From: Variovorax paradoxus
GTDB taxonomy: Bacteria > Pseudomonadota > Gammaproteobacteria > Burkholderiales > Burkholderiaceae_C
NCBI RefSeq assembly: GCF_902712855.1
Contig: NZ_LR743507.1
Span: 434,001 to 498,000, forward strand
DNA: 64,000 nucleotides
Direction of reading: 5' to 3'
Position numbers and translations under genes: made by a program. Positions 27,180-39,336 of the stretch are shown one piece after another. Every line of letters begins with the position of its first letter. Position 1 is the first letter of the stretch. The notes beneath the pieces are model-generated. The model made no database searches, was not told the DNA's origin, and saw nothing but the letters and a program-made list of their open reading frames with translations.

Positions 27180-28491
27180 GCACCGAGGCCACCAGCCACA
27201 CGTTGGCCGCGCCGATCACGCCGAACAGCAGCCACGCGAGCGACTTGAGCACCGGCCCGTTGGCGAAGTCGCCCATCATGTCGCGCCGGCTGGTGAAGCG
27301 GATGAGCGGCCACATCGCAAAGGGCAGCTGGAAGCTCAGCACCACCTGGCTGAGCACCAGCATCTTGCCCACGCCGCCGTCGCCGAACCACCACACGCCG
27401 AACCAGGCCGGACCCAGCGCCAGCAGGCGCGTGATCAGGCGGCGCTGCCAGCACGGGATCTTCAGGTCGAGAAAGCCTTCCATGATGATCTGTCCCGCGA
27501 TGGTGCCGGTGAAGGTCGAGCTCTGCCCCGAGGCCAGCAGCGCGATGCCGAACAGCGTGGCCGCGAGCGCGCTGCCGACGACGGGCTCCAGCAGCCGGTA
27601 GGCGTCGTCGATCTCTGCCACTTCGCGGTGGCCCGTGGCGTGGAAGGCGCTGGCCGCCAGCACCATGATGGCGGCGTTGACCAGCAGCGCGAGCGACAGC
27701 GACACCACCGCGTCGAGCGTGCAGAAGCGCACCGCCTCGCGGCGCGCCGCGTCGGTGTCGGCCACCAGGCGCGTCTGCACGATGGACGAATGCAGGTACA
27801 GGTTATGCGGCATCACCGTGGCGCCGACGATGCCGATGGCCAGGTACAGCGCGCCGGGCTGGTGCAGCCGCTCCAGGCTCGGGCCGAAGCCCATCGCCAC
27901 GCCGAACCAGTTGGGCGGCGCCATCGCCAACTCGACGATGAAGCAACCCGCGATGGTGCCCACCAGCCCCAGCACGATCGCCTCGACGCGGCGAAAGCCC
28001 GCACCCTGCAGGCCCAGCACCAGCAGCGTGTCGAACGCCGTGATCGCGATGCCCACCGGGATCGACACGCCGAACAGCAGGTGCAAAGCGAGCGCGCTGC
28101 CCAGCACCTCGGCCAGGTCGCAGGCCACGATAGCCAGCTCGGCGCCGAGCCACAGCAGGCGGTTCACCAGCGGCGGGTAGTGCTGCCGGCAGGCGCGCGC
28201 CAGGTCCTTCTGCGTGACCAGGCCCAGGCGCACGCACAGCGTCTGCAGCAGCATCGCCGCGAGGCTCGCGAGCAGCACCACGAACAGCAGCCCGTAGCCG
28301 AAGCGCGAGCCCGCCTCGATGTCGGTCGCCCAGTTGCCCGGGTCCATGTAGCCCACCGACACCAGCAGGCCGGGACCGGCATAGCGCATCAGCTTTTTGA
28401 GGAAGGGCAGGTCCTGCGGGACCGTCACGCTGCCCTTGACCTCGGAGGGACAGAAAGGCGCGGTGGCCGTGCGAGGGAGCGGGAAGAACAT
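27166..28491 (-). CDS. mntH: Nramp family divalent metal cation transporter
   Basis: Proton-coupled Mn2+/Fe2+ importer of the inner membrane, 441 residues, eleven hydrophobic helices. The helix-1 metal-site motif is present as YMDPGNWATDIEAGSRFG, and the helix-6 motif as ATVMPHNLYLHSSIVQTR. The start is set at ATG 28491 (MFFPLPRT); an internal ATG before RYAGPGLLVS would also keep all helices. No Mn riboswitch or Fur/MntR box is obvious in the 115-bp upstream spacer. Monocistronic. Confidence 0.9.
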   Translation of the reverse strand: MFFPLPRTATAPFCPSEVKGSVTVPQDLPFLKKLMRYAGPGLLVSVGYMDPGNWATDIEAGSRFGYGLLFVVLLASLAAMLLQTLCVRLGLVTQKDLARACRQHYPPLVNRLLWLGAELAIVACDLAEVLGSALALHLLFGVSIPVGIAITAFDTLLVLGLQGAGFRRVEAIVLGLVGTIAGCFIVELAMAPPNWFGVAMGFGPSLERLHQPGALYLAIGIVGATVMPHNLYLHSSIVQTRLVADTDAARREAVRFCTLDAVVSLSLALLVNAAIMVLAASAFHATGHREVAEIDDAYRLLEPVVGSALAATLFGIALLASGQSSTFTGTIAGQIIMEGFLDLKIPCWQRRLITRLLALGPAWFGVWWFGDGGVGKMLVLSQVVLSFQLPFAMWPLIRFTSRRDMMGDFANGPVLKSLAWLLFGVIGAANVWLVASVLNGG

Positions 28492-28606
28492 GCGGGCGAT
28501 GATAGGGTGGGGCAACGGGTCTCGCGCGGGACCCATACGAAGGTATCGGATCTTCTAGAGTCGGCGGTCGTTCCCCCGTCAACCATCCCAACCACGGAGC
28601 ATTTCA

Positions 28607-28915
28607 ATGATTCATGTCGTCGCCGTCATCACCGCCAAGCCCGGCCAGCGCGCCAGACTGCTCGAGGCCTTCGCCGGGAACCGCGCGGCCGTGCTCGCCG
28701 AAGCGGGCTGCGTCGAGTACGGCGCCACCGTCGACGCGCAGGGCATCCCCGCGTCGAAGGCCAGCTTCGGCCCCGACACCTTCGTCGTGATCGAGAAATG
28801 GGAAACGCTGGCGCACCTGCAGGCGCACGCGGTCGCACCGCACATGAAGGCTCACGGCGAGCGGACCAAGGAACTGGTCGAGAGCAAGCTGATCCACGTG
28901 CTCGAACCGGTCTGA
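28607..28915 (+). CDS. Antibiotic biosynthesis monooxygenase (ABM) family protein
   Basis: A 102-residue dimeric alpha-beta-barrel protein: MIHVVAVITAKPGQRARLLEAFAGN is the first beta-alpha unit, and TFVVIEKWETLAHLQAHAVAPHMKAH the conserved second half, including the W and the HMKAH stretch. Relatives such as YgiN act as quinol monooxygenases; others are heme or unknown. It sits alone, divergent from mntH. Confidence 0.83.
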   Translation: MIHVVAVITAKPGQRARLLEAFAGNRAAVLAEAGCVEYGATVDAQGIPASKASFGPDTFVVIEKWETLAHLQAHAVAPHMKAHGERTKELVESKLIHVLEPV

Positions 28916-29064
28916 GGTTCGCCCTCGTCCCTCCGCGCACCTTCGGGTTCCGCGGCTTCATGGATTCGCGCGCCGCGCGATGCGTGCTACCGTCGCGCCG
29001 GGAGCACGCGCCACCGATGCACCATGCATGCATCCGGGGCCTCGTGGAGAGAGGGACTGAAGAC

Positions 29065-29733
29065 ATGGCGACCTTTCGCTCGCAAGGCCGGCCCTTGCGT
29101 TTGCGCCAGCTCCTGCGCACGGGCTGGCGCTCGCACTCGAAACGGCACCCGCACCGGCGCTCGGGCTGGCGCCTTCGCCCGCTGGCCGTGTGCGGTGCGC
29201 TGGCAGCCGCCCTCCTGGCCACCGGCTGCGCACCGTTGCTGGCACCGCCCTATGCGGCCGACTACGAAGCGCTCGACCGGCTCGAGGCGGCGCGTCCCGG
29301 CATGGTGGCCCTCGCCAGGGCTCAGCCCACCGCTCCTGAAGAGCCCGTCAACACCGTGCAGTTGCGCCGTGCGAAATTGCTGTCGCCGAGCGGCAGCTTC
29401 GCGCAGTACCTGCAGGACGCGCTCATGCGCGACCTGAGCGAGATTTCCGCCTACGACCCCAAGGCGCCCACGCGCGTTGCGGCGCGCATCCTCGTGAACG
29501 ACATCGACCTCGGCGTGATCAACGGCACCGGCCGCATGGACGTCGAGATCACCGTCACGCGCGACGACGCGCAACGCCTGCGCAAGACCTACCGCGCCGA
29601 GACCGCTTTCGACTCGAGCTACGCCAGCATCGTCGCCGTGCCGGCCGGCCAGGCCGCGTACCCGCGCCTCGTGCGCGCGTTGCTGCGCAAGGTGTATGCC
29701 GATCCGCAGTTCGTGGCCGCCATCGGCCGTTGA
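29065..29733 (+). CDS. Probable lipoprotein with unusually long N-terminal region
   Basis: A 222-residue protein. The lipobox LLATGC lies near residue 55 after the hydrophobic AVCGALAAAL, but the n-region is about 40 residues and very rich in Arg and His, far longer than usual. Later in-frame starts would leave too little signal. The mature domain (YEALDRLEAARPGMVAL ... DALMRDLSEISAYDPKAPTRV ... LVRALLRKVYADPQF) resembles outer-membrane-associated small-lipoprotein folds with no assigned function. It is followed 23 bp later by a second lipoprotein gene, so the pair probably act together. Confidence 0.68.
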   Translation: MATFRSQGRPLRLRQLLRTGWRSHSKRHPHRRSGWRLRPLAVCGALAAALLATGCAPLLAPPYAADYEALDRLEAARPGMVALARAQPTAPEEPVNTVQLRRAKLLSPSGSFAQYLQDALMRDLSEISAYDPKAPTRVAARILVNDIDLGVINGTGRMDVEITVTRDDAQRLRKTYRAETAFDSSYASIVAVPAGQAAYPRLVRALLRKVYADPQFVAAIGR

Positions 29734-29756
29734 CCCGACAGGCAGGAGGCGCTTCG

Positions 29757-30365
29757 ATGCAGTTCATTCTTCCGATGACCGCGGCGGCGGTTCGACGTGG
29801 CGCCGCCATGGCCTTCGCAACCGCGCTGCTTGCGGGCTGCGTGCACCCGATCACCATGATCACCGAGACCGCGCCGCCGCGCTCGCAGGCGCACCTCGTG
29901 CCGAAGAAGGTCGCCTATGTGATGACCGACGCCGACCGCGACCTCGAGGTCGTCACGCCCGGCGGCAGCGGCGACCGCGTGAGCTACTTTCCATACCGCG
30001 ACCTGGAGAAGTCCATCCGCGATGCACTGCGCGCGGTGTACCGCGACGTGGTCGTGCTTCGCACGGCGGGCGACGCGAAGGCGAACGAGACGGCGGGCGT
30101 GTCGCTGGTCTTCGCGCCGCGCATCAGGACCGAGTCGAGTTCGTCGTCCTGGATCAGCTGGCCACCGACCTCGTTCACCGCCGAAGTCTCGTGTGTGGTG
30201 ACCGACGCTGCCGGCGCGCAGGTCACGCGCGTGCGCGCGGCAGGCCACGGCACGGCGGAGTTCGGCGAGTTCAAGGGCGACTTCGGGCTGGCGGCGAGAA
30301 GGGCCGCGACACGGCTGACGTCGCAGCTGAGCAGCGAGATCCGCAGGGACGAGAAGCTGCGGTGA
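29757..30365 (+). CDS. Probable lipoprotein of unknown function
   Basis: A 202-residue protein beginning MQFILPM at ATG 29757 with AGGAGG eight bases upstream. The signal AAMAFATALLAGC has a clear lipobox at about residue 28. The mature part (KKVAYVMTDADRDLEVV ... FPYRDLEKSIRDALRAVYRDVVVL ... GVSLVFAPRI) suggests a periplasmic alpha/beta domain like those of lipoproteins that bind envelope assembly factors; no named family recognised. It is the second gene of a lipoprotein pair and ends before a bidirectional terminator. Confidence 0.72.
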   Translation: MQFILPMTAAAVRRGAAMAFATALLAGCVHPITMITETAPPRSQAHLVPKKVAYVMTDADRDLEVVTPGGSGDRVSYFPYRDLEKSIRDALRAVYRDVVVLRTAGDAKANETAGVSLVFAPRIRTESSSSSWISWPPTSFTAEVSCVVTDAAGAQVTRVRAAGHGTAEFGEFKGDFGLAARRAATRLTSQLSSEIRRDEKLR

Positions 30366-30395
30366 GGGCGTGATGCTCTCTGCAGTGCCCAAGAA

Positions 30396-30420
30396 AAAAC
30401 GCGCCCTCGGGCGCGTTCTT
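30396..30420. terminator. Bidirectional intrinsic terminator
   Basis: The stem AACGCGCCC/GGGCGCGTT (30399-30417) is flanked by AAAAAA on the left and TTCTT on the right. Read on the minus strand it ends in TTTTTT, a strong terminator for gapA. Read on the plus strand it serves the lipoprotein pair. Confidence 0.8.
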
Positions 30421-30442
30421 CATTGAAGCTTGGAAGCCTCGC

Positions 30443-31444
30443 TTACTTCGAAACGACCTTCACCATTTCGAGGCACTTGTTCGAGTAGCCCCATTCGTTG
30501 TCGTACCAGCTCACGAGCTTGACGAAGGTGCCGTCGAGTGCAATGCCGGCTTCGGCGTCGAAGATGGAGGTGCGCGGGTCGCCGCGGAAGTCGGTGGCCA
30601 CCACCTTGTCTTCGGTGTAGCCCAGCACGCCCTTCAGCGCGCCTTCGCTCTGCGACTTCATCTCGGCGCAGATTTCCTTGTACGTGGCTTCCTTCACCAG
30701 CTCGACCGTCAGGTCGACCACCGAGACGTCGGAGGTCGGCACGCGGAAGCTCATGCCGGTGAGCTTCTTGTTGAGCTCGGGGATCACCACGCCCACGGCC
30801 TTGGCTGCGCCGGTGCTCGAGGGGATGATGTTTTCCAGGATGCCGCGGCCGCCGCGCCAGTCCTTGTTGCTCGGGCCGTCCACGGTCTTCTGCGTGGCGG
30901 TGGCGGCGTGCACGGTGGTCATCAGGCCGCGCTTGATGCCCCACTTGTCGTTCAGCACCTTGGCCAGCGGGGCCAGGCAGTTGGTGGTGCAGCTGGCGTT
31001 GCTGATGATGGCTTCGCCGGCGTACTTCTTGTCGTTCACGCCGTAGACGAACATGGGGGTGTCGTCCTTCGACGGTGCCGACAGGATCACCTTCTTGGCG
31101 CCCGCGTCGATGTGCTTCTGCGCGGTTTCCTTGGTGAGGAACAGGCCGGTCGACTCGAGCACGATGTCGGCGCCGACCTCGTTCCACTTCAGCTGCGACG
31201 GGTCGCGTTCCTGCGTCAGGCGGATCTTCTTGCCGTTCACGACCAGCGTGTTGCCTTCGACCGTGACTTCACCCTTGAAGCGGCCGTGCACCGAGTCGTA
31301 CTGGAGCATGTACGCCAGGTAGTCGGGCTCGAGCAGGTCGTTGATGGCAACGATCTCGATCTCGTTCTTGAAGTTCTGCACCGCTGCACGCAGCACGTTG
31401 CGACCGATGCGGCCGAAGCCGTTGATACCGAGTTTGATAGCCAT
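30443..31444 (-). CDS. gapA: Glyceraldehyde-3-phosphate dehydrogenase, type I
   Basis: A 333-residue NAD-dependent glycolytic enzyme converting glyceraldehyde-3-phosphate and phosphate to 1,3-bisphosphoglycerate. The NAD fold is KLGINGFGRIGRNVLRA; catalytic Cys152 sits in SNASCTTNCLAPL and His179 in MTTVHAAT. The sequence AINDLLEP (Asp36) favours NAD+ over NADP+. ATG 31444 has TAGGAG upstream. It is 59 bp downstream of tkt in a two-gene operon, a common arrangement in beta-proteobacteria, and ends at a strong terminator. Confidence 0.96.
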   Translation of the reverse strand: MAIKLGINGFGRIGRNVLRAAVQNFKNEIEIVAINDLLEPDYLAYMLQYDSVHGRFKGEVTVEGNTLVVNGKKIRLTQERDPSQLKWNEVGADIVLESTGLFLTKETAQKHIDAGAKKVILSAPSKDDTPMFVYGVNDKKYAGEAIISNASCTTNCLAPLAKVLNDKWGIKRGLMTTVHAATATQKTVDGPSNKDWRGGRGILENIIPSSTGAAKAVGVVIPELNKKLTGMSFRVPTSDVSVVDLTVELVKEATYKEICAEMKSQSEGALKGVLGYTEDKVVATDFRGDPRTSIFDAEAGIALDGTFVKLVSWYDNEWGYSNKCLEMVKVVSK

Positions 31445-31503
31445 CTGACTTGCTCCTAAGGTTGAAAAACTTGTGATCGGACCGGACGAAGGACGCGCGG
31501 CGC

Positions 31504-33606
<2,103 letters not shown>

Positions 33607-33752
33607 GGGCATGAGGCTTTCGGGGGAAAAGGGTGGGTGGGATAGGGGGGAACCCGCGATTTTACCGGGCGAGCCCCAACCCCGGCCGATACAGGCCGAA
33701 CACCCCGCCGATGTTCTCTTGTACGGCGCCCGCGCTGCTAGAGTTGCGACCC

Positions 33753-34133
33753 ATGCACGGGCTGCACCTCACCGCCGACCTCCACGACTGCCAATGCGGC
33801 CTTCAATGGCTCACCGACCGCGAGGCGCTGGGCGCGGTCTGCCTGAAGGCGGTGGGCGCCGCCGGCCTGCAGGCGGTGGGCAAGCTGGTGCACGGGTTTC
33901 CCGCCACGCCGGCCGGACCGGGCGGCGTCACCGCCACGGTGCTGCTGGCCGAATCGCACCTGTGCATCCACACCTGGCCCGAGCAGCGCGGCGTGACGCT
34001 CGACGTGTACGTCTGCAACTTCGGCGGCGACCACTCGGCCAAGGCACAAGCGCTGATGGAATGCCTGGTGTCGCTGTTCCAGCCGCGGCACAGCGAACGC
34101 AACGAGCTGCAGCGCGGCCGAGTTGCAGCGTGA
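33753..34133 (+). CDS. speD: S-adenosylmethionine decarboxylase proenzyme
   Basis: A 126-residue pyruvoyl enzyme of the short prokaryotic (SpeH/SpeD class 1B) type, which makes decarboxylated AdoMet, the aminopropyl donor for spermidine. The self-cleavage site is Glu67-Ser68 within LLAESHLCIHTWPE; the catalytic His and the TLDVYVCNFGG segment follow. ATG 33753. Its stop overlaps the GTG start of the nucleotidyltransferase gene, so both are translated together. No aminopropyltransferase is adjacent; one is at 56.8-58.4 kb. Confidence 0.92.
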   Translation: MHGLHLTADLHDCQCGLQWLTDREALGAVCLKAVGAAGLQAVGKLVHGFPATPAGPGGVTATVLLAESHLCIHTWPEQRGVTLDVYVCNFGGDHSAKAQALMECLVSLFQPRHSERNELQRGRVAA

Positions 34134-34885
34134 GCGCGGTGACCTCGATCCGCGCGATGATCCTGGCCGCCGGCCGCGGCGAGCGCATGCGGCCGCTGAC
34201 CGACACCACCCCCAAGCCCCTGCTCGAAGTCCACGGCAAGCCCCTGATGCAATGGCCGATGGAGGCGATGGCCGCCGGCGGTTTCACCGGGCTGGTGGTC
34301 AACACCGACTGGCTGGGCGCGCAGATTTCAGGCCGTTTCGGCCCGACGCCCTTGATGGACGACGGTGTCGCGCTATCGATTTCATACTCCGACGAAGGCC
34401 GCGACTTCGGCGGCGCACTCGAAACGGCTGGCGGCATCGTGCGTGCGCTGCCGCTGCTGGGCGAGGTGTTCTGGGTAGCGGCCGGCGACGTGTTCGCGCC
34501 CGGATTCCGCTTCACGCAGGCTGCGGTCGATCGCTTCCTCGCCAGCGGCAAGCTGGCCCACCTGTGGCTGGTGCCGAACCCCGCGCACAACCCCAAGGGC
34601 GATTTCGGGCTCTCGCCCGAGGGCCTGGCGCTCGACGCCGCCGACGAGAAGTTCACCTTCTCCACCATCGGGCTGTACCGCGCCGCGCTGTTCGCAGCGC
34701 CGTACGCCGACATCCCGGCCGGCAACCCCGGCGGCGTGAAGGCCGCGCTGGCGCCGATCCTGCGCGCCGCAATGAACAACCGGCAGGTGAGCGCCGAGCT
34801 CTACACCGGCCCCTGGACCGACGTGGGCACCCCGCAACGCCTGCAGCAACTCAACGCCGGCACGCCGCCGGCAGCGGCCGCATGA
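34130..34885 (+). CDS. murU: Sugar-phosphate nucleotidyltransferase, MurU-like
   Basis: A 251-residue nucleotidyltransferase with the signature AMILAAGRGERMRPLTDTTPKPLLEV at residues ~9-34 (metal/nucleotide loop). Length and motif match N-acetylmuramate-1-phosphate uridylyltransferase MurU, which recycles peptidoglycan to UDP-MurNAc; the usual partner kinase AmgK is not here. The GTG at 34130 overlaps the speD stop; ATG 34157 would cut into the nucleotide loop. Its end overlaps the next gene by 4 bp. Another NDP-sugar synthase cannot be excluded. Confidence 0.78.
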   Translation: MSAVTSIRAMILAAGRGERMRPLTDTTPKPLLEVHGKPLMQWPMEAMAAGGFTGLVVNTDWLGAQISGRFGPTPLMDDGVALSISYSDEGRDFGGALETAGGIVRALPLLGEVFWVAAGDVFAPGFRFTQAAVDRFLASGKLAHLWLVPNPAHNPKGDFGLSPEGLALDAADEKFTFSTIGLYRAALFAAPYADIPAGNPGGVKAALAPILRAAMNNRQVSAELYTGPWTDVGTPQRLQQLNAGTPPAAAA

Positions 34886-35826
34886 TGCTGGCGCCCCTGC
34901 CCGAAGCGCTGCGACTGCTGCCTCTGCGCATCCACGGCCTGGCCCTGGAAGCGGCCGCGGAGCGCAACGACGGCACCCCCGAAGACCCCCTGACCGTGCC
35001 GCTCTACCAGAGCGACTTCAACCGCCTGAGCCTCGCACCGATGCGCCAGGGCTGGCATGTCGAGTACTTCGGCGAGACCTGGGGCGAGGCCTTCGACGAA
35101 ACCCTCGCCTGCCTCAGTCGGCAGGACGTGGCCGACTGCATCACCTCGCTGTCGTTCAGCGGCATCGACAGCGGTGCGAACGGCACGCGCGAATGGATGT
35201 TCGCTCCGCTGCTCGACCGCCCCGTGACGTTTCCGCGCCTGCGCTCGCTGTTTGTCAAGCCGACACAGCCCGAGGACCACAACCAGTCGCTCGTGTGCAC
35301 CAGCGACGGCATTCTCGAGGAGGGCGGCGAGATCGCCCGCTGGGTGCGCAAGACGCCGCACCTGAGCGAGCTGACGGCGCCGAACCCGCCGGACGCCGGC
35401 TTCTTCGACGTGCCGCTGCCGCAGCTTTCGAGCCTGCGCATCGGTGCGCACTTCGACACCCAGCGCTTCATCGGCAACCTCGCCTCGGCACAAAACCTGC
35501 CGGGACTGAAGCTGCTGGATTTCTCGGAATCCACCGAGCAGCAGATGGTGTGGCCGGCCGAGCGGGCCCCGGGCAGCATCACGGCCTTCGAGGACTACGC
35601 GGCGCTGCTCGAGAGCCCCATGGGCGCGCAGCTGCGCGTGCTGAGGCTGCGCAACACCTGCCTGGACCTGGCGCAGCTGCAGCAGCTGCAAGGCCTGCGG
35701 CCGGCGCTTCAATTCATGGTCATCCAGTCAACGATCGGCGGCTACGTCAGCCACTTCGCGCAGGATGTGTTCCCATGGCGGCACCTGGTACCCGCGGACC
35801 CCGGACTTGCACCGTATCGAAAGTGA
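34882..35826 (+). CDS. Unknown protein, possibly leucine-rich-repeat-like
   Basis: A 314-residue soluble protein; ATG 34882 overlaps the upstream stop (ATGA). Several spaced leucine patterns occur (FPRLRSLFVKP, TPHLSELTAP, LPQLSSLRIGA, LPGLKLLDFSES, GAQLRVLRLRNTCLDL), with ~25-45-residue spacing, suggestive of irregular leucine-rich repeats in the C-terminal two thirds. There is no signal peptide. It is translationally coupled to murU and speD, and pepP starts 6 bp after it. I do not recognise a named family; bacterial STM4015-like LRR proteins look broadly similar. Confidence 0.68.
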   Translation: MMLAPLPEALRLLPLRIHGLALEAAAERNDGTPEDPLTVPLYQSDFNRLSLAPMRQGWHVEYFGETWGEAFDETLACLSRQDVADCITSLSFSGIDSGANGTREWMFAPLLDRPVTFPRLRSLFVKPTQPEDHNQSLVCTSDGILEEGGEIARWVRKTPHLSELTAPNPPDAGFFDVPLPQLSSLRIGAHFDTQRFIGNLASAQNLPGLKLLDFSESTEQQMVWPAERAPGSITAFEDYAALLESPMGAQLRVLRLRNTCLDLAQLQQLQGLRPALQFMVIQSTIGGYVSHFAQDVFPWRHLVPADPGLAPYRK

Positions 35827-35832
35827 AATCCC

Positions 35833-37224
35833 ATGCCCATTGACACCACGATCCACGCAGAGCGCCGCGCGCGCCTGGCCTCGCAACTCGGCAAGGACGG
35901 CATCGCCATCGTGCCGACCGCACCCGAGCGCCAGCGCAACCGCGACAGCGACTTCCTGTTCCGCCACGACAGCTACTTCTACTACCTGACCGGCTTCACC
36001 GAGCCCAACGCCTGGCTGGTACTGGCGGGCGACGGCCGTGCCACGCTGTTCTGCGCGCCGAAGGACCTCGAGCGCGAGATCTGGGACGGCTACCGCCTCG
36101 GTCCCGACGCGGCACCGGCCGAACTCGGCCTGGACGAAGCCTTCTCCGTCAACGACCTCGACGCGAAGCTGCCCAAGCTGCTGGAGAACCGCTCGACCGT
36201 GTGGTTTCCGTTTGCCACTCACAAGGGGCTCGAGACACGCATCGACGGCTGGCTGCAATCGGTACGCGCGCGCGTGCGCTACGGCGCGCTGTGCCCCGAG
36301 GAACAGCGCGACCTGTGCGGCCCGCTCGACGAGATGCGCCTGGTGAAGGACGCGCACGAGCAGGACATCATGCGGCGCGCCGCGCAGATCAGCGCGCGCG
36401 CCCACATCCGCGCGATGCAGCTGTCCGCGCGCATGCTGCGCGAAGGCAAGGACGTGCGCGAGTACCACCTCGACGCCGAGCTGCTGCACGAATTCCGCCT
36501 GGGCGGCTCGCAGTACCCGGCCTACGGCTCCATCGTCGCGGCCGGCGCCAATGCCTGCGTGCTGCACTACCGCGCCGACGCCGCGCCGGTGCGCAAGGGC
36601 GAGCTGGTGCTGATCGACGCGGGCTGCGAGCTCGACGGCTACGCCAGCGACATCACGCGCACCTTCCCGGCCGACGGCAAGTTCAGCGGCCCGCAGCGCG
36701 CGCTGTACGACCTGGTGCTGGAGAGCCAGTACGCCTCGGCCGCGGCCACCAAGGCCGGCAACCGCTTCAACGACCCGCACGACGCCGCCGTGCGCGTGCT
36801 CGCGCAGGGCATGCTCGACCTGGGCCTGCTCGACGCCGGCAAGGTCGGCAGCGTCGACGACGTGATCGACTCGCGCGCCTACTTCCAGTTCTACATGCAC
36901 CGCACCGGCCACTGGCTCGGCATGGACGTGCACGACTGCGGCAGCTACGTCGAGCCCACGCAGGTCGGCGAAGTGAGCGAGCGCAAGGACCCGCTCTCGA
37001 ACGAAGTCATCAAGAACCGCCCGAGCCGCATCCTGCGCCCCGGCATGGTGCTCACGCTGGAGCCCGGCATCTACGTGCGCCCCGCAGACGGCGTGCCGGA
37101 GCAGTTCCACAACATCGGCATACGCATCGAGGACGACGCGATCGTCACCGCCACCGGCTGCGAGCTCATCTCGCGCGGCGTGCCGGTGAAGGCGGACGAG
37201 ATCGAGGCACTGATGCGGGCCTGA
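35833..37224 (+). CDS. pepP: Xaa-Pro aminopeptidase (aminopeptidase P)
   Basis: Releases N-terminal residues preceding proline, 463 residues. The N-terminal AMP_N domain shows RDSDFLFRHDSYFYYLTGF. The C-terminal pita-bread domain carries all five metal ligands: Asp262 and Asp273 (LIDAGCELDGYASDITRT), His360 (HRTGHWLGMDVHDCG), Glu410 (LTLEPGIYV) and Glu433 (IRIEDDA). ATG 35833 lies 6 bp after the upstream stop. The last 59 bases overlap the end of a convergent LysR gene. Confidence 0.94.
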   Translation: MPIDTTIHAERRARLASQLGKDGIAIVPTAPERQRNRDSDFLFRHDSYFYYLTGFTEPNAWLVLAGDGRATLFCAPKDLEREIWDGYRLGPDAAPAELGLDEAFSVNDLDAKLPKLLENRSTVWFPFATHKGLETRIDGWLQSVRARVRYGALCPEEQRDLCGPLDEMRLVKDAHEQDIMRRAAQISARAHIRAMQLSARMLREGKDVREYHLDAELLHEFRLGGSQYPAYGSIVAAGANACVLHYRADAAPVRKGELVLIDAGCELDGYASDITRTFPADGKFSGPQRALYDLVLESQYASAAATKAGNRFNDPHDAAVRVLAQGMLDLGLLDAGKVGSVDDVIDSRAYFQFYMHRTGHWLGMDVHDCGSYVEPTQVGEVSERKDPLSNEVIKNRPSRILRPGMVLTLEPGIYVRPADGVPEQFHNIGIRIEDDAIVTATGCELISRGVPVKADEIEALMRA

Positions 37225-38149
37225 CCGCACGCTGCGACACCGGCGGCGGCGCGTGCCGCGCCTGCAGGAAGTCGATGAACACCCGCAGCTTGCGCGGCAT
37301 CTGCGCGCGGCTCGGGTGGTACAGGTAGAAGCCCGGAAAGGTCGGCCACCAGGGCTCCAGCAGCGGCACCAGCCGGCCGCTCTCGAAATCGTCGCGCACC
37401 GCGCCCTCGAAGGCCGAGGCGATGCCCGCGCCCGCGCGCGCCGCCGCCAGCAGCACCTCGCTGTCGTTGCTCACGAGCGGGCCCTGCAGTGCGATGTCGA
37501 GCACGCGGCCGTCCTGCGCGTATTCCCAGCGATAGAGGCCGCCGGTGGTCAGGCGGTAGTTGAGGCAGCGGTGCGCGCGCAGGTCTTCCGGCACGCGCGG
37601 CAGCGTCCGGCCCTGGAGGTAGCGCGGCGCGGCGAAGGTGACCATGCGCAGCGGGCCGCCCACCGGCACGCCCACCACGTCCTGTGCCAGGCTCTCGCCG
37701 AGCCGGATGCCGGCATCGAAACCGCCTTCCACCAGGTCGACCATGCGGTTGTCGCAGACCACTTCGAGCGTGATGTCGGGCCACAGGTCGGCGAAGTCGC
37801 CCATGTGCGCAAAGAGCAGCAGTTCGGCGGCGATCCGCGAGACGTTCAGTCGCAGCAGCCCGGCGGGCTGGTCGCGCGCCTCGTCGATGCCTTCGACCGC
37901 CTGCGCCAGCGCATCGAGCGCCGGGCGCGCGCCGTCCAGCAGCTGCTGGCCCAGCTCGGTCACGCCGACGCGGCGCGTGGTGCGGTCGAGCAGCCGCACG
38001 CGCAGCTTGTGCTCGAGGGCACGCACCGTCTGCGAGAGCGCCGAGGGCGACACGCCCAGTTCCTCGGCCGCGCGGGTGAAGCTGGCGTGTTGCGCCACGC
38101 GGGCGAAGGCGGCAATGGCAGGAAGCAGTTCGGGCGACATGGCGGCCAT
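37166..38149 (-). CDS. LysR family transcriptional regulator
   Basis: A ~327-residue regulator: helix-turn-helix SFTRAAEELGVSPSALSQTVRALEHKL near residues 19-46, effector domain from about 92 to 295 and a low-complexity Pro/Arg-rich tail (~25 residues), which is encoded inside the antisense of the pepP end. ATG 38149 or 38140. It is divergent from an aldo/keto reductase gene across a 119-bp spacer, its probable target. Confidence 0.86.
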   Translation of the reverse strand: MAAMSPELLPAIAAFARVAQHASFTRAAEELGVSPSALSQTVRALEHKLRVRLLDRTTRRVGVTELGQQLLDGARPALDALAQAVEGIDEARDQPAGLLRLNVSRIAAELLLFAHMGDFADLWPDITLEVVCDNRMVDLVEGGFDAGIRLGESLAQDVVGVPVGGPLRMVTFAAPRYLQGRTLPRVPEDLRAHRCLNYRLTTGGLYRWEYAQDGRVLDIALQGPLVSNDSEVLLAAARAGAGIASAFEGAVRDDFESGRLVPLLEPWWPTFPGFYLYHPSRAQMPRKLRVFIDFLQARHAPPPVSQRAVRPASVPRSRPPSPARRAR

Positions 38150-38268
38150 TATGAAGACGGGCTTCACAAAGCATCCAGCCGACCGGGCTGTTTCCCAAGC
38201 AATGCGGCCACTACCTTCGAGGCCATGGCGATGCAGCCGCACCGCCACCCCTCTGAAAGGACATCACC

Positions 38269-39332
<1,064 letters not shown>

Positions 39333-39336
<4 letters not shown>

